Source: Candidatus Solincola tengchongensis (GTDB taxonomy: Bacteria; Actinomycetota; Geothermincolia; Geothermincolales; RBG-13-55-18). From it: DNA of 6,654 nt. The stretch is taken from the NCBI GenBank assembly GCA_015711895.1, contig JACVJH010000435.1:1-6654 (forward strand). The letters are read 5' to 3'. The notes beneath the pieces were generated by a model. The model had not been told where the DNA came from and made no database searches. It saw only the letters and a list, made by a program, of their open reading frames with translations. Position 1 is the first letter of the stretch; each line of letters opens with the position of its first letter. Of the stretch, positions 1-5,425 are shown one piece after another. The position numbers and the translations under genes were made by a program.

Positions 1-1
1 C

Positions 2-184
2 GAGGAGGTCAAGGCCTACGTGAAGCTCAAGCCCGGATCCAACCTCACCGAGGAACAGGTCCTCGAGTACTGCGAGGAGAAGCTGCCCTATTACAAGACG
101 CCCAAGTTCGTGGTCTTCGTCAAGTCCTTCAAGAAAGACCCCTCGGGCCAGATCCTCAAGGACCTCATCGAGGAGGAGAGCTGA
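2..184 (+). CDS. Acyl-CoA ligase (AMP-binding family), C-terminal end only
   Basis: The visible 60 codons are the last part of the mobile C-terminal domain of an ANL-superfamily acyl-CoA synthetase; the 5' part lies outside the window. ANL enzymes activate a carboxylic acid with ATP to an acyl-adenylate and transfer it to CoA. Support comes from the typical pattern EEVKAYVKLKPG, then LPYYKTPKFVVFV (visible residues 28-40), then the A10-like motif PSGQILKD (47-54) just before the stop TGA at 182-184. The family normally has Lys in the 'SGK' position of A10, which is the catalytic lysine for adenylation. Here the codon at 149-151 is CAG (Gln). Substrate cannot be inferred from this fragment; fatty or aromatic acids are both possible. 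It is followed by a 137-base spacer, so it is probably not cotranscribed with the antiporter operon. Confidence 0.85.
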   Translation, partial: EEVKAYVKLKPGSNLTEEQVLEYCEEKLPYYKTPKFVVFVKSFKKDPSGQILKDLIEEES

Positions 185-306
185 GGGTAACCCGGCAAGG
201 CTTGCCCGGCGAGTCGCCACACGGAGGCAGTACCGCGCCCGTCCGGAGATGGGACCGGAGGGCGAAAGCCCGGAGGCCAGCTGCGGAGTTTCCCCATTAG
301 GCCCAC
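185..306 (+). other. Intergenic spacer with hairpin-forming sequence
   Basis: No convincing reading frame is present between the acyl-CoA ligase stop and the dedA promoter. The spacer has a near-palindrome (GGCAAG, one base, CTTGCC, 194-206), three copies of CCGGAG (243-248, 255-260, 270-275) and a short perfect hairpin with a GNRA-type loop, GGGC-GAAA-GCCC (260-271). None is followed by a T-run, so no classical intrinsic terminator can be called. I do not recognise any known riboswitch consensus. If dedA starts from the -10 box at 310-315, this segment would belong to the 3' end of the upstream transcript or to a separate small RNA, not to a dedA leader. Confidence 0.4.
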
Positions 307-309
307 GTG

Positions 310-315
310 TATAAT
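310..315 (+). promoter_or_regulatory. Perfect -10 box (TATAAT) for a probably leaderless dedA transcript
   Basis: TATAAT stands exactly six bases before the ATG at 322. Transcription would be expected to begin at or next to the A of that ATG, giving an mRNA without a 5' untranslated region. No Shine-Dalgarno sequence is placed to serve the ATG; the GGGG at 317-320 is one base away and too close. No good -35 hexamer occurs 16-18 bases upstream (the region near 286-293 matches TTGACA poorly). The arrangement TANNNT, about six bases, then start codon is the known signature of leaderless genes in Actinomycetota and Deinococcus. Confidence 0.6.
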
Positions 316-321
316 TGGGGC

Positions 322-1053
322 ATGCAGGGTTCCTTGGTAGACCGGGTGCTGGATTTTTTCATGCCCCTGTTCTCCTATTGGGGTTACGCGATAGTCTTCG
401 CCGGGGTCTTCCTGGAGAGCCTCTTCCTCACCGGCTGGATCGCGCCCGGCACCACCGTTCTCCTCCTGGGCGGGTTCTACGCCGCCCACGGGGAGCTGAA
501 CCCCTGGCTGGTGCTCCCCACCGCCGTGGTGGCGGCCCTCCTGGGAGACCTGGTTGGCTTCTTCGTCGGGCGCCGGATGGGCAGGGACCTGATGCGGAAA
601 TATCGGGACCGGCCCCGGATCATGCGGGGGATGCACAGGGGCCAGGCCTATTTCCGCCGTCACGGAGGCCTCACCGTACTTCTCGGAAGGATGGTCTCCG
701 GTGTGGACGCGTTCATCCCGGTGACCGCAGGGCTCAACCGCATGTCCCTCGGTGCCTACCTGGGTTTCGACATCCCGGGCATCGTCCTCTGGAGCGCCCT
801 CTTCACCTCGCTCGGGTATTTCTTCGGCGCCCACTGGAGGACCATAGACCGCCTCTTCAACGCCCTGGGCTGGGGGCTCCTGGTCCTCTTGGCCGGCATA
901 GCCGCCTCCTGGTACCTTGTCCGGCGGAGGAGGGTCCGCCGCGCCGCCTGCGCGCTCCTCGTATCGCATTCATCGCACGGGGGCATGTCCTCATCCCTCT
1001 TTCCGGGGGGAGGGGGTCGTCCGGGAAAAAGGAGAAGGAGGCCCGCGCGCTGA
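322..1053 (+). CDS. DedA/SNARE-associated (VTT domain) family membrane protein
   Basis: This 243-residue polytopic inner-membrane protein belongs to the DedA family, whose members are linked to lipid-carrier and phospholipid flipping, proton-dependent transport and envelope integrity. Visible motifs, numbered from ATG 322, are FLESLFLTGWIAPGT (30-44, with the family Glu32 and the PG pair), GDLVGFFVGRRMG (75-87), and GRMVSGVDAFIPVTAG (122-137). A last hydrophobic helix, about 189-208, ends in a basic RRRRVRR patch. The frame also opens at GTG 307, but that codon lies upstream of the -10 box, so ATG 322 is preferred. Two oddities stand out. The usual R-x-x-P-x-x-R motif reads R123-x-x-S126-x-x-D129, losing the second conserved arginine. 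There is also a C-terminal tail of about 30 residues, rich in Gly, Ser and Arg, beyond the usual length of about 200-220. The substrate is unknown. Family membership is firm; function is not. Confidence 0.9.
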   Translation: MQGSLVDRVLDFFMPLFSYWGYAIVFAGVFLESLFLTGWIAPGTTVLLLGGFYAAHGELNPWLVLPTAVVAALLGDLVGFFVGRRMGRDLMRKYRDRPRIMRGMHRGQAYFRRHGGLTVLLGRMVSGVDAFIPVTAGLNRMSLGAYLGFDIPGIVLWSALFTSLGYFFGAHWRTIDRLFNALGWGLLVLLAGIAASWYLVRRRRVRRAACALLVSHSSHGGMSSSLFPGGGGRPGKRRRRPAR

Positions 1054-1070
1054 AAAATCCTCGCAAAAGA

Positions 1071-1110
1071 GCCTCTCCCGTAGGTGTCGGGGGGAGCCGG
1101 AGGGCGTTTT
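1071..1110 (+). terminator. Putative intrinsic terminator of dedA
   Basis: Eighteen bases after the dedA stop, GCC-(T)-CTCC (1071-1078) can pair with GGAGGGC (1099-1105), giving a seven-pair GC-rich stem with one bulged T. A single G and then TTTT (1107-1110) follow. The flanking TCGCAAAA (1061-1068) and TTTTGCGA (1107-1114) are also exact inverse complements, so a longer stem could form. The T-run is short and the loop large, which lowers confidence. The right arm overlaps the -35 element of the next promoter. Confidence 0.4.
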
Positions 1111-1137
1111 GCGAAGAGTTGGAGCCCATGATAAAAT
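1109..1137 (+). promoter_or_regulatory. Sigma70/sigmaA-type promoter of the antiporter operon
   Basis: TTGCGA (1109-1114, four of six matches to TTGACA) is followed by exactly 17 bases and TAAAAT (1132-1137, five of six matches to TATAAT). This AT-rich stretch stands out in an otherwise GC-rich region. Transcription would start near 1144, giving a leader of roughly 39 bases before mnhE. It is the only good promoter seen upstream of the operon, so it may drive everything from mnhE onward. Confidence 0.55.
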
Positions 1138-1182
1138 ATCGCCAATTTTAGGTGTCTCAGCGGGTTTCGGTCCAGACTTCGG

Positions 1183-1719
1183 ATGAACATCGGGAGCAGG
1201 GAATTGACCGGTGGTGGCGCGTTTCGGAGCAAGCTTCTCCTCTTCTTCCTGCTCCTCCTCTTCTGGATAGTGCTCACCGCATCACTGGCCCTTCACGAAC
1301 TGGTCATGGGGGCGGTGTGTTCGGCTTTCGTGGGAGCCTTGACCGTCTCCCTGCTGGGGAGGGCCCTCGACCCGCGAATCACCCCCTCGGTCCTCTTGCG
1401 CCTCCCGGTATTCATGGTCCGCCTGGTATGGGAGATCATCAAGGCCAACATCGACGTGGCCAGGATCATCCTCAATCCGCGCCTCCCCATCGACCCGCGC
1501 ATCGTCGAATACCGCACCTACCTTCCCGGGGACCTGCCGCGAACGGTGTTCTCCGATTCCATCACCCTGACCCCGGGGACGGTCACCGTGGAGCTGCGCG
1601 GCGACCTGCTCAACGTGCACTGCCTGTGCCCCTACCACGAGGAGGGGCTGGCCGGACTGGAGAAACTGGTGGCCTGGCTCTTCCAGGTGAAGAAACCCGA
1701 GGTGGAAGAGAATGGATGA
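1183..1719 (+). CDS. mnhE: Mrp/Mbh antiporter subunit E (MnhE / MbhA-like)
   Basis: This 178-residue membrane protein is a small subunit of Mrp-type Na+/H+ antiporters and of the related module in Mbh and Mbx complexes (MbhA). Two strong hydrophobic helices lie at about 18-37 and 40-59. Next come the family segment WEIIKANIDVARIILNP (83-99) and the soluble C-terminal domain with DSITLTPGTVTVEL (125-138) and LLNVHCL (142-148), all typical of MnhE. The precise biochemical role of this subunit is not settled; it is needed for assembly and activity in studied Mrp systems. ATG 1183 is the only ATG fitting the domain. No good Shine-Dalgarno precedes it, and TTG 1204, preceded by GGGAG at 1192-1196, is a less likely alternative. 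It is first in the operon, and its stop overlaps the mnhF start by eight bases. Confidence 0.92.
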   Translation: MNIGSRELTGGGAFRSKLLLFFLLLLFWIVLTASLALHELVMGAVCSAFVGALTVSLLGRALDPRITPSVLLRLPVFMVRLVWEIIKANIDVARIILNPRLPIDPRIVEYRTYLPGDLPRTVFSDSITLTPGTVTVELRGDLLNVHCLCPYHEEGLAGLEKLVAWLFQVKKPEVEENG

Positions 1720-1984
1720 ATTCCTCACCGCCATCGCCCTGATCATCGGCCTCAACGCCTTCATCTGCCTCTACCGGGCCGCGGTGGGTCCCACCACCCA
1801 GGACCGGGTGCTGGGCGTGAACATCGTGGGGACCAAGACCCTGGTGGTGGTCATACTGGTCACCTACATCCTGGCCGAGAACTACTTCCTGGACGTGGCC
1901 ATCGTCTACGCCCTGCTCCTCTTCGTGGTCACCGTGGCCCTGAGCCGCTACCTGGAGGCCGAGGGCTGGAAGGAGGTGCCTTGA
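1712..1984 (+). CDS. mnhF: Mrp/Mbh antiporter subunit F (MnhF / MbhB-like)
   Basis: This 90-residue protein has three transmembrane helices (about 3-23, 36-55 and 60-79), the normal size for MrpF/MnhF. The family signature GPTTQDRVLGVN (26-37), with the conserved Asp31-Arg32 at the start of helix 2, is present. In structures of Mrp and Mbh complexes, MrpF and MrpG pack together in a membrane block near the proposed ion path; placing this protein there is by family knowledge. It starts inside the end of mnhE, with a purine-rich GGTGGAAGAG just upstream, and ends two bases before the mnhG ATG, implying coupled translation. Confidence 0.93.
   Translation: MDEFLTAIALIIGLNAFICLYRAAVGPTTQDRVLGVNIVGTKTLVVVILVTYILAENYFLDVAIVYALLLFVVTVALSRYLEAEGWKEVP
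1970..1978 (+). promoter_or_regulatory. Strong ribosome binding site deciding the mnhG start
   Basis: AAGGAGGTG at 1970-1978 matches the anti-Shine-Dalgarno complement almost perfectly. It lies nine bases before ATG 1987 but only two bases before the in-frame TTG 1981. The spacing therefore favours ATG 1987 as the real start of mnhG. Confidence 0.7.
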
Positions 1985-1986
1985 GG

Positions 1987-2313
1987 ATGGCCAGGGACAT
2001 CGTGGCCGGGATCTTCTGCTGCACGGGCACATTCTTCTTCATCCTGGGGACCACCGGGCTTCTGCGCATGCCCGACCTCTTCACCCGGTTGCACCCCTCC
2101 ACCAAGTGCGACACCCTGGGGGCCTGTTCGGTTATCGTGGGCATGGCCGTGCACAACGGGTGGTCCTGGGACCTGCTCAAGCTGGTTTTCATCGCCTGTT
2201 TCCTTCTCCTATCCAGCGCCACCTGCGGACACGCCATCGGGCGTTCCGCTCTGCGCCGCCACATCCCCTACTGGAAGAAAAAGGAAGTTAAAGAAGATGG
2301 GCACGGCGCTTAA
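1987..2313 (+). CDS. mnhG: Mrp/Mbh antiporter subunit G (MnhG / MbhC-like)
   Basis: This 108-residue membrane protein matches the MnhG/MrpG family in length and motif. The signature GLLRMPDLFTRLHPSTK (24-40) followed by CDTLG (41-45) is the hallmark of the family, placed between helix 1 (about 5-24) and helix 2 (about 45-60). A third helix lies at about 66-80. The C-terminus is basic (RRHIPYWKKKEVK). It is an accessory subunit of the antiporter membrane module. An upstream TTG (1981) is in frame but too close to the ribosome binding site. Its end overlaps the next gene by 17 bases. Confidence 0.93.
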   Translation: MARDIVAGIFCCTGTFFFILGTTGLLRMPDLFTRLHPSTKCDTLGACSVIVGMAVHNGWSWDLLKLVFIACFLLLSSATCGHAIGRSALRRHIPYWKKKEVKEDGHGA

Positions 2314-2542
2314 CCTCGTACTCATCCTCCTCCTGCTGACCACCGCGGTGCTGGCGGTGACCGCCCGCGACCTCCTGGCGGCGGTGATCATCTTCTCCGT
2401 CTACAGCCTGATCATGGCCCTCATGTGGCAGAGGCTGCAGGCCCCGGACCTGGCTCTCACCGAGGCCGCCGTGGGAGCGGGGGTGACCACCGTCCTCTTC
2501 GTCATCGCCATCTTCAAGACGCGGAGGAGGGAGGAGGAATGA
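2297..2542 (+). CDS. MbhD-like subunit (DUF4040), equivalent to part of the MrpA C-terminus
   Basis: This 81-residue protein corresponds to the MbhD/DUF4040 domain, which in classical Mrp systems is part of the long C-terminal region of MrpA. Its helices lie at about 4-22, 26-44 and 58-73. The conserved stretch QAPDLALTEAAVGAG (48-62) contains the acidic residues Asp51 and Glu56, which the family places within the membrane close to the proposed ion path. As a free-standing protein it matches the arrangement in Mbh and Mbx/Mbs operons and in 'split MrpA' antiporters. It overlaps mnhG by 17 bases upstream and shares an ATGA stop-start with the following gene, so translation is probably coupled. 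Confidence 0.88.
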   Translation: MGTALNLVLILLLLTTAVLAVTARDLLAAVIIFSVYSLIMALMWQRLQAPDLALTEAAVGAGVTTVLFVIAIFKTRRREEE

Positions 2543-3288
2543 AACGCGTCGCCGCTCTCCTCTTCATTGCCGCCCTGGCCGTGCTCCTGCTCTACGTGGT
2601 TTCCCGCATGCCCCCCATGGGGGACCCGGAGACCCCCACCGCCACCCACGTCATCCCCCGCTATCTGGAGAAGGCGGAGGAGGAGACGCACACGGTGAAC
2701 GTGATCACCGGCGTCATCCTCAACTACCGCGGGTACGACACCATGGGGGAGGTGACGGTGATCTTCTGCGCCCTGGCCGCCGTCCTGGCCGTGCTGGGTC
2801 GGGAGAGGAGGGGCGTCATCCACGGTTTCGTGGACCGCTCCGAGGTCCCCTCCTCCACCATCGTCCGGACCATGGTACGCTTCATCGTGCCCTTCATCAT
2901 CCTCTTCTCCGTGTACACCATCCTCCACGGCGAGACCTCCCCGGGCGGCGGGTTCCAGGGAGGCGCCATCATCGGGGGGAGCATGATCATCTTCACCACC
3001 ATCTTCGGGCTCTACGAGTCCTCGAGGAGGATTCCACTCAAGGTACGCGCTCCCCTGGAGGGGGCGGCGGTGATGGGTTTCTTCCTGGTGGGCACGCTGG
3101 GGCTCGTGGGCGGGGGGAACTTCCTCACTTACGCTTGGCCACGAGTGGCACAAGACCTTCACCCCTCGCTGGTGGTCTGGCTGACGGTGCTGGTCGAGGT
3201 GGGCATAGGGCTGGGAGGGGCCATGGTACTCACCTCCATACTCTTCGCCATGATCCGGGAGGAGGAGGAGATTGCGACTGTTTCATAA
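2539..3288 (+). CDS. MbhE-MnhB fusion: MrpA C-terminal tail joined to antiporter subunit B
   Basis: This 249-residue protein has two family parts. Residues 1 to about 90 match MbhE (the last segment of MrpA): an N-terminal helix (4-21), then THTVNVITGVILNYRGYDTM (50-69) and GEVTV (70-74), the usual 'NVV-ILxxRGxDTxGE' pattern, and a second helix. From about 107 to the end is MnhB/MrpB (MbhF): RTMVRFIVPFIILFSVYTIL (110-129) followed by HGETSPGGGFQGG (130-142), the MnhB signature, and two further hydrophobic stretches. The start ATG 2539 overlaps the preceding TGA as ATGA with GGAGGAGG before it. The frame stays open back to ATG 2425, but that extension lies wholly within the MbhD-like gene and reads as nonsense. 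It ends in acidic EEEEIATVS and overlaps mnhC by 17 bases. Confidence 0.88.
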   Translation: MKRVAALLFIAALAVLLLYVVSRMPPMGDPETPTATHVIPRYLEKAEEETHTVNVITGVILNYRGYDTMGEVTVIFCALAAVLAVLGRERRGVIHGFVDRSEVPSSTIVRTMVRFIVPFIILFSVYTILHGETSPGGGFQGGAIIGGSMIIFTTIFGLYESSRRIPLKVRAPLEGAAVMGFFLVGTLGLVGGGNFLTYAWPRVAQDLHPSLVVWLTVLVEVGIGLGGAMVLTSILFAMIREEEEIATVS

Positions 3289-3655
3289 TTACCATTATGC
3301 GGCGGCCATGCTCCTGTTCTGTCTGGGGCTGCACACGGTCATCGTGCGCCGCAACATCATAAAGAAACTCATCGGCCTGAACATCATGGAGACCTCCGTC
3401 TTCTTCTTCTACATCTCCCTCGGCTACCTTGACGGGGGGATCGCCCCCATCCGCGTCGGTGGTGCCGATCCCGCCCGCATGGTCAACCCCATCCCTCAGG
3501 CCCTCATCCTCACCGGCATCGTGGTGGCGGTGAGCGTCACCGCCCTGGCCCTCTCCATGGTCATCCTCCTCTACCGCCAGTACGGCACCCTGGACGTGGA
3601 CCGGCTCATGCGGGAAGAGGAACCCGAAGCGGTGGAAAGCGGGAAGGAGGACTGA
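3272..3655 (+). CDS. mnhC: Mrp/Mbh antiporter subunit C (MnhC / MbhG-like, NuoK homologue)
   Basis: This 127-residue protein has three helices and is homologous to complex I subunit NuoK. Recognisable parts are IVRRNIIKKLIGLNIMETSV (24-43), with Glu40 in helix 2 in the position typical of the family, and NPIPQALILTGIVVAVS (72-88), the conserved 'PQALxLTxIV' segment. The tail is acidic (REEEPEAVESGKED). The start is probably TTG 3272, because the region YHYAAAMLLFCLGL before the internal Met13 (ATG 3308) completes the first helix. Several GGAGG repeats at 3258-3270 precede it. The gene starts 17 bases inside the end of the MnhB fusion. In Mrp complexes MrpC bridges the MrpD antiporter subunit and the other small subunits. 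Confidence 0.92.
   Translation: MRLFHNYHYAAAMLLFCLGLHTVIVRRNIIKKLIGLNIMETSVFFFYISLGYLDGGIAPIRVGGADPARMVNPIPQALILTGIVVAVSVTALALSMVILLYRQYGTLDVDRLMREEEPEAVESGKED
3644..3650 (+). promoter_or_regulatory. Ribosome binding site for the GTG-started MnhD/MbhH gene
   Basis: AAGGAGG at 3644-3650 sits seven bases before GTG 3658, ideal spacing. It supports this uncommon start codon over any downstream ATG. The preceding mnhC stop (3653-3655) lies between the two. Confidence 0.65.
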
Positions 3656-3657
3656 GG

Positions 3658-5142
3658 GTGGGGGCCTGGAGGCATTTCCCGATCTTCATGATCACCGTGC
3701 CCCTGTTGGGGGCGGTCCTCCTGCCCTTCTTGGGTTACGCCAAGGAGAGGTGGGTGCCCTATGTCGCCCTCCTGCCCCTGGGAGCCTCGACCCTCCTGGG
3801 TATACTCCTCATTGGCCGCATACCTTCGGGAGGATACCTCAGCTATCACATGGGAGGCTGGGAGCCGCCCTTCGGTATCGAGATACGCCTGGACTACGTG
3901 GGGCTGTTCCTCATGCTGGTGGTGTGCGGGATAACCTTCCTGGCCCTCATATATTCGCGGCGTTATATTGACAAGGAGGTTAGCCCCGGAAGGCGGACCG
4001 CCTATTACGTGCTCTACCTGCTCATGTCCGGCGCCATGCTCGGTTTCGTGGCCACCGGGGACATCTTCAACCTCTTCGTGTTCATGGAGATCCTGGCTCT
4101 CTCCTCCTATGCTCTGGTGGCCATCACCGGCAACCGCAACGCGGTGCGCGCCGCTTTCAAGTACATCCTCATGGGTGCGCCTTCCTCCATCATCGTCCTT
4201 CTGGCCATCGGTTTGCTCTATTCCGTCACCGGCACCCTGAACATGGCCGACCTGGCGCGGCGCATCGCGGAGTCGGGATACACGGAGGTGCTCATCGTCT
4301 CCTATATCCTCCTGGTGGTGGGCTTCGGGGTCAAGGCGGCCCTCTTTCCCCTGCACATGTGGCTTCCCGACGCCCACTCCATAGCCCCTTCGCCCATCAG
4401 CGCCCTCCTCTCCGGGCTCCTGGTGGAGGTGTGCACCTTCGCCCTGGTGCGCATCACCTTCTCCGTTTTCACCCTGGGGGCCACCGATCTGGTGATGGGC
4501 ACGGCGGACGCGGTGGGGGTCGCCGCCGCCGCGGCGGTCCTCTACGGGGGGATAATGGCCATCCTCCAGAAGGACCTGAAGATGATGATCGCCTATTCCA
4601 CGGTGAGCCACATCGGGTATATATTCCTCGGCCTCACCGCCTTTACCGCGGAAGGGCTGACCGGGGCCATGTACCACATGCTGGACCACGGCCTGGCCAA
4701 GGCCTGTCTCTTCCTCTGCGCCGGCAATTTCATATACATGAAGGGCTACCGGAGGATCGAGGACCTGAAGGGGGCCTGGTCGCAGATGCCGTGGACCTGT
4801 TTCGCCTTTGCCCTGGCCTCTATCTCGGTCATCGGCATCCCTCCCACGGCGGGGTTCATCAGCAAGTGGTACCTCATCCTGGGGAACGTGGAGGGCGGGA
4901 AGTGGCTGTATGCGGTGGTGCTTTTGGCGGGGAGCATCCTGGCGGCGGTCTACTGCTTTAGGATACTCTATTACATGTTTTTCCAAGCGGGGAAGGAGGG
5001 GGCCTGGGAGGAGTCGTGGCACGATGCCCCGCCGGCCATGCTGGCGCCGGTCTGGGTGCTCTCGCTGGCCACGCTTTTCTTCGGCGTCTTCTCCTCCCTG
5101 CTCATCCCGTCGCTCCTCAGGGCGGCGGCGTACCTCCTGTAG
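3658..5142 (+). CDS. mnhD: Proton-translocating antiporter subunit D (MnhD / MbhH-like, NuoM/NuoN homologue)
   Basis: This 494-residue, multi-helix membrane protein belongs to the Mrp-antiporter/complex I family (proton-conducting transporter domain) and is of normal MrpD length. The ionisable residues that define the proton path are all present: Glu144 in FVFMEILALSSYALV, Lys226 in GFGVKAALFPLHMWLPDAH (222-240), Lys305 and Lys308 in LQKDLKMMIAYST, His340, His344 and Lys348 in YHMLDHGLAKACLF, and Lys403 in GFISKWYLILG. It should therefore be competent in H+ (or Na+/H+) transport. The start is GTG 3658 behind AAGGAGG, two bases after the mnhC stop. It is followed by an unusual 283-base gap before a second paralogue. 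In Mbh/Mbx terms this is subunit H; in a stand-alone Mrp system it is MrpD. Confidence 0.93.
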   Translation: MGAWRHFPIFMITVPLLGAVLLPFLGYAKERWVPYVALLPLGASTLLGILLIGRIPSGGYLSYHMGGWEPPFGIEIRLDYVGLFLMLVVCGITFLALIYSRRYIDKEVSPGRRTAYYVLYLLMSGAMLGFVATGDIFNLFVFMEILALSSYALVAITGNRNAVRAAFKYILMGAPSSIIVLLAIGLLYSVTGTLNMADLARRIAESGYTEVLIVSYILLVVGFGVKAALFPLHMWLPDAHSIAPSPISALLSGLLVEVCTFALVRITFSVFTLGATDLVMGTADAVGVAAAAAVLYGGIMAILQKDLKMMIAYSTVSHIGYIFLGLTAFTAEGLTGAMYHMLDHGLAKACLFLCAGNFIYMKGYRRIEDLKGAWSQMPWTCFAFALASISVIGIPPTAGFISKWYLILGNVEGGKWLYAVVLLAGSILAAVYCFRILYYMFFQAGKEGAWEESWHDAPPAMLAPVWVLSLATLFFGVFSSLLIPSLLRAAAYLL

Positions 5143-5425
5143 ATCGGCGTCCGAGCCGTGGGAGGCCGCCCTTTCGCGCGCGGGTCGGAAGGGTCGAACA
5201 TCGAGCCGGGAATGCAGTACGGAGAGGGACGGGTCAAGAGGCGGAGGCGGGTAAGGGGGACCGAGATGGGTTTCTACGGCGGGGCGAGGAGCCATGATGG
5301 AGGCCTCCGGGTCACGTCCCGTTGCCAATCCGCCGCGGACCGGGTTCATGGGGCCGGGCTAGAGGCCCTTGCGGATACGGAGTGTATTGACGCTGCGTCT
5401 TCATGAGCGGACAAGGGGGTAGTCG
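5143..5425 (+). other. 283-base gap inside the operon, no recognised gene
   Basis: This is the only real gap in an otherwise overlapping operon. It starts just after the mnhD stop with a hairpin-forming stretch: CCCTTTCG (5169-5176) against CGGAAGGG (5186-5193), one G-T wobble, nine-base loop, and no following T-run. It also holds a ten-base palindrome GGAGGCCTCC (5299-5308) and a weak stem GGGCC/GGCCC (5351-5355 with 5364-5368). A TTGACG at 5387-5392 resembles a -35 element, but no acceptable -10 follows 16-18 bases later, so I do not call a promoter. One small frame (5266-5406, 46 codons) has an AAGGGGGA before its ATG, but its product resembles nothing I know and its third codon positions are less GC-rich than in neighbouring genes. 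Confidence 0.5.
5413..5420 (+). promoter_or_regulatory. Ribosome binding site of the second antiporter subunit
   Basis: AAGGGGGT differs by one base from the ideal AAGGAGGT and lies five bases before ATG 5426. An in-frame TAG at 5420-5422 rules out any earlier start in this frame, so the site and the stop together fix the start. Confidence 0.6.

Noticed and set aside
185..306. Riboswitch ahead of dedA
   Set aside because: No known consensus recognised, and the best dedA promoter begins transcription downstream of the structured segment.
307..321. GTG 307 as dedA start
   Set aside because: The TATAAT box at 310-315 would lie inside the coding sequence and there is no ribosome site before it; ATG 322 fits better.
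91..969. 292-codon minus-strand frame opposite dedA
   Set aside because: The Pro/Gly/Glu-rich product matches no family and runs across the dedA promoter and the acyl-CoA ligase end.
2425..2538. N-terminal extension of the MbhE-MnhB fusion from ATG 2425
   Set aside because: It lies entirely within the MbhD-like gene in another frame, gives a Gly/Arg-rich nonsense peptide, and ATG 2539 has a good ribosome site and ATGA overlap.
3571..5349. 592-codon open frame on the minus strand opposite mnhD
   Set aside because: It is a by-product of strong G/C bias at third positions of the + strand gene. The product is rich in His, Gly, Glu, Pro and Gln with no recognisable domain, while the + strand frame encodes a clear membrane protein.
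5369..5420. Promoter ahead of the second antiporter gene (TTGACG 5387-5392)
   Set aside because: The -35-like hexamer has no acceptable -10 at 16-18 bases; the reverse option with TGTATT (5383-5388) as -10 has a poor -35.
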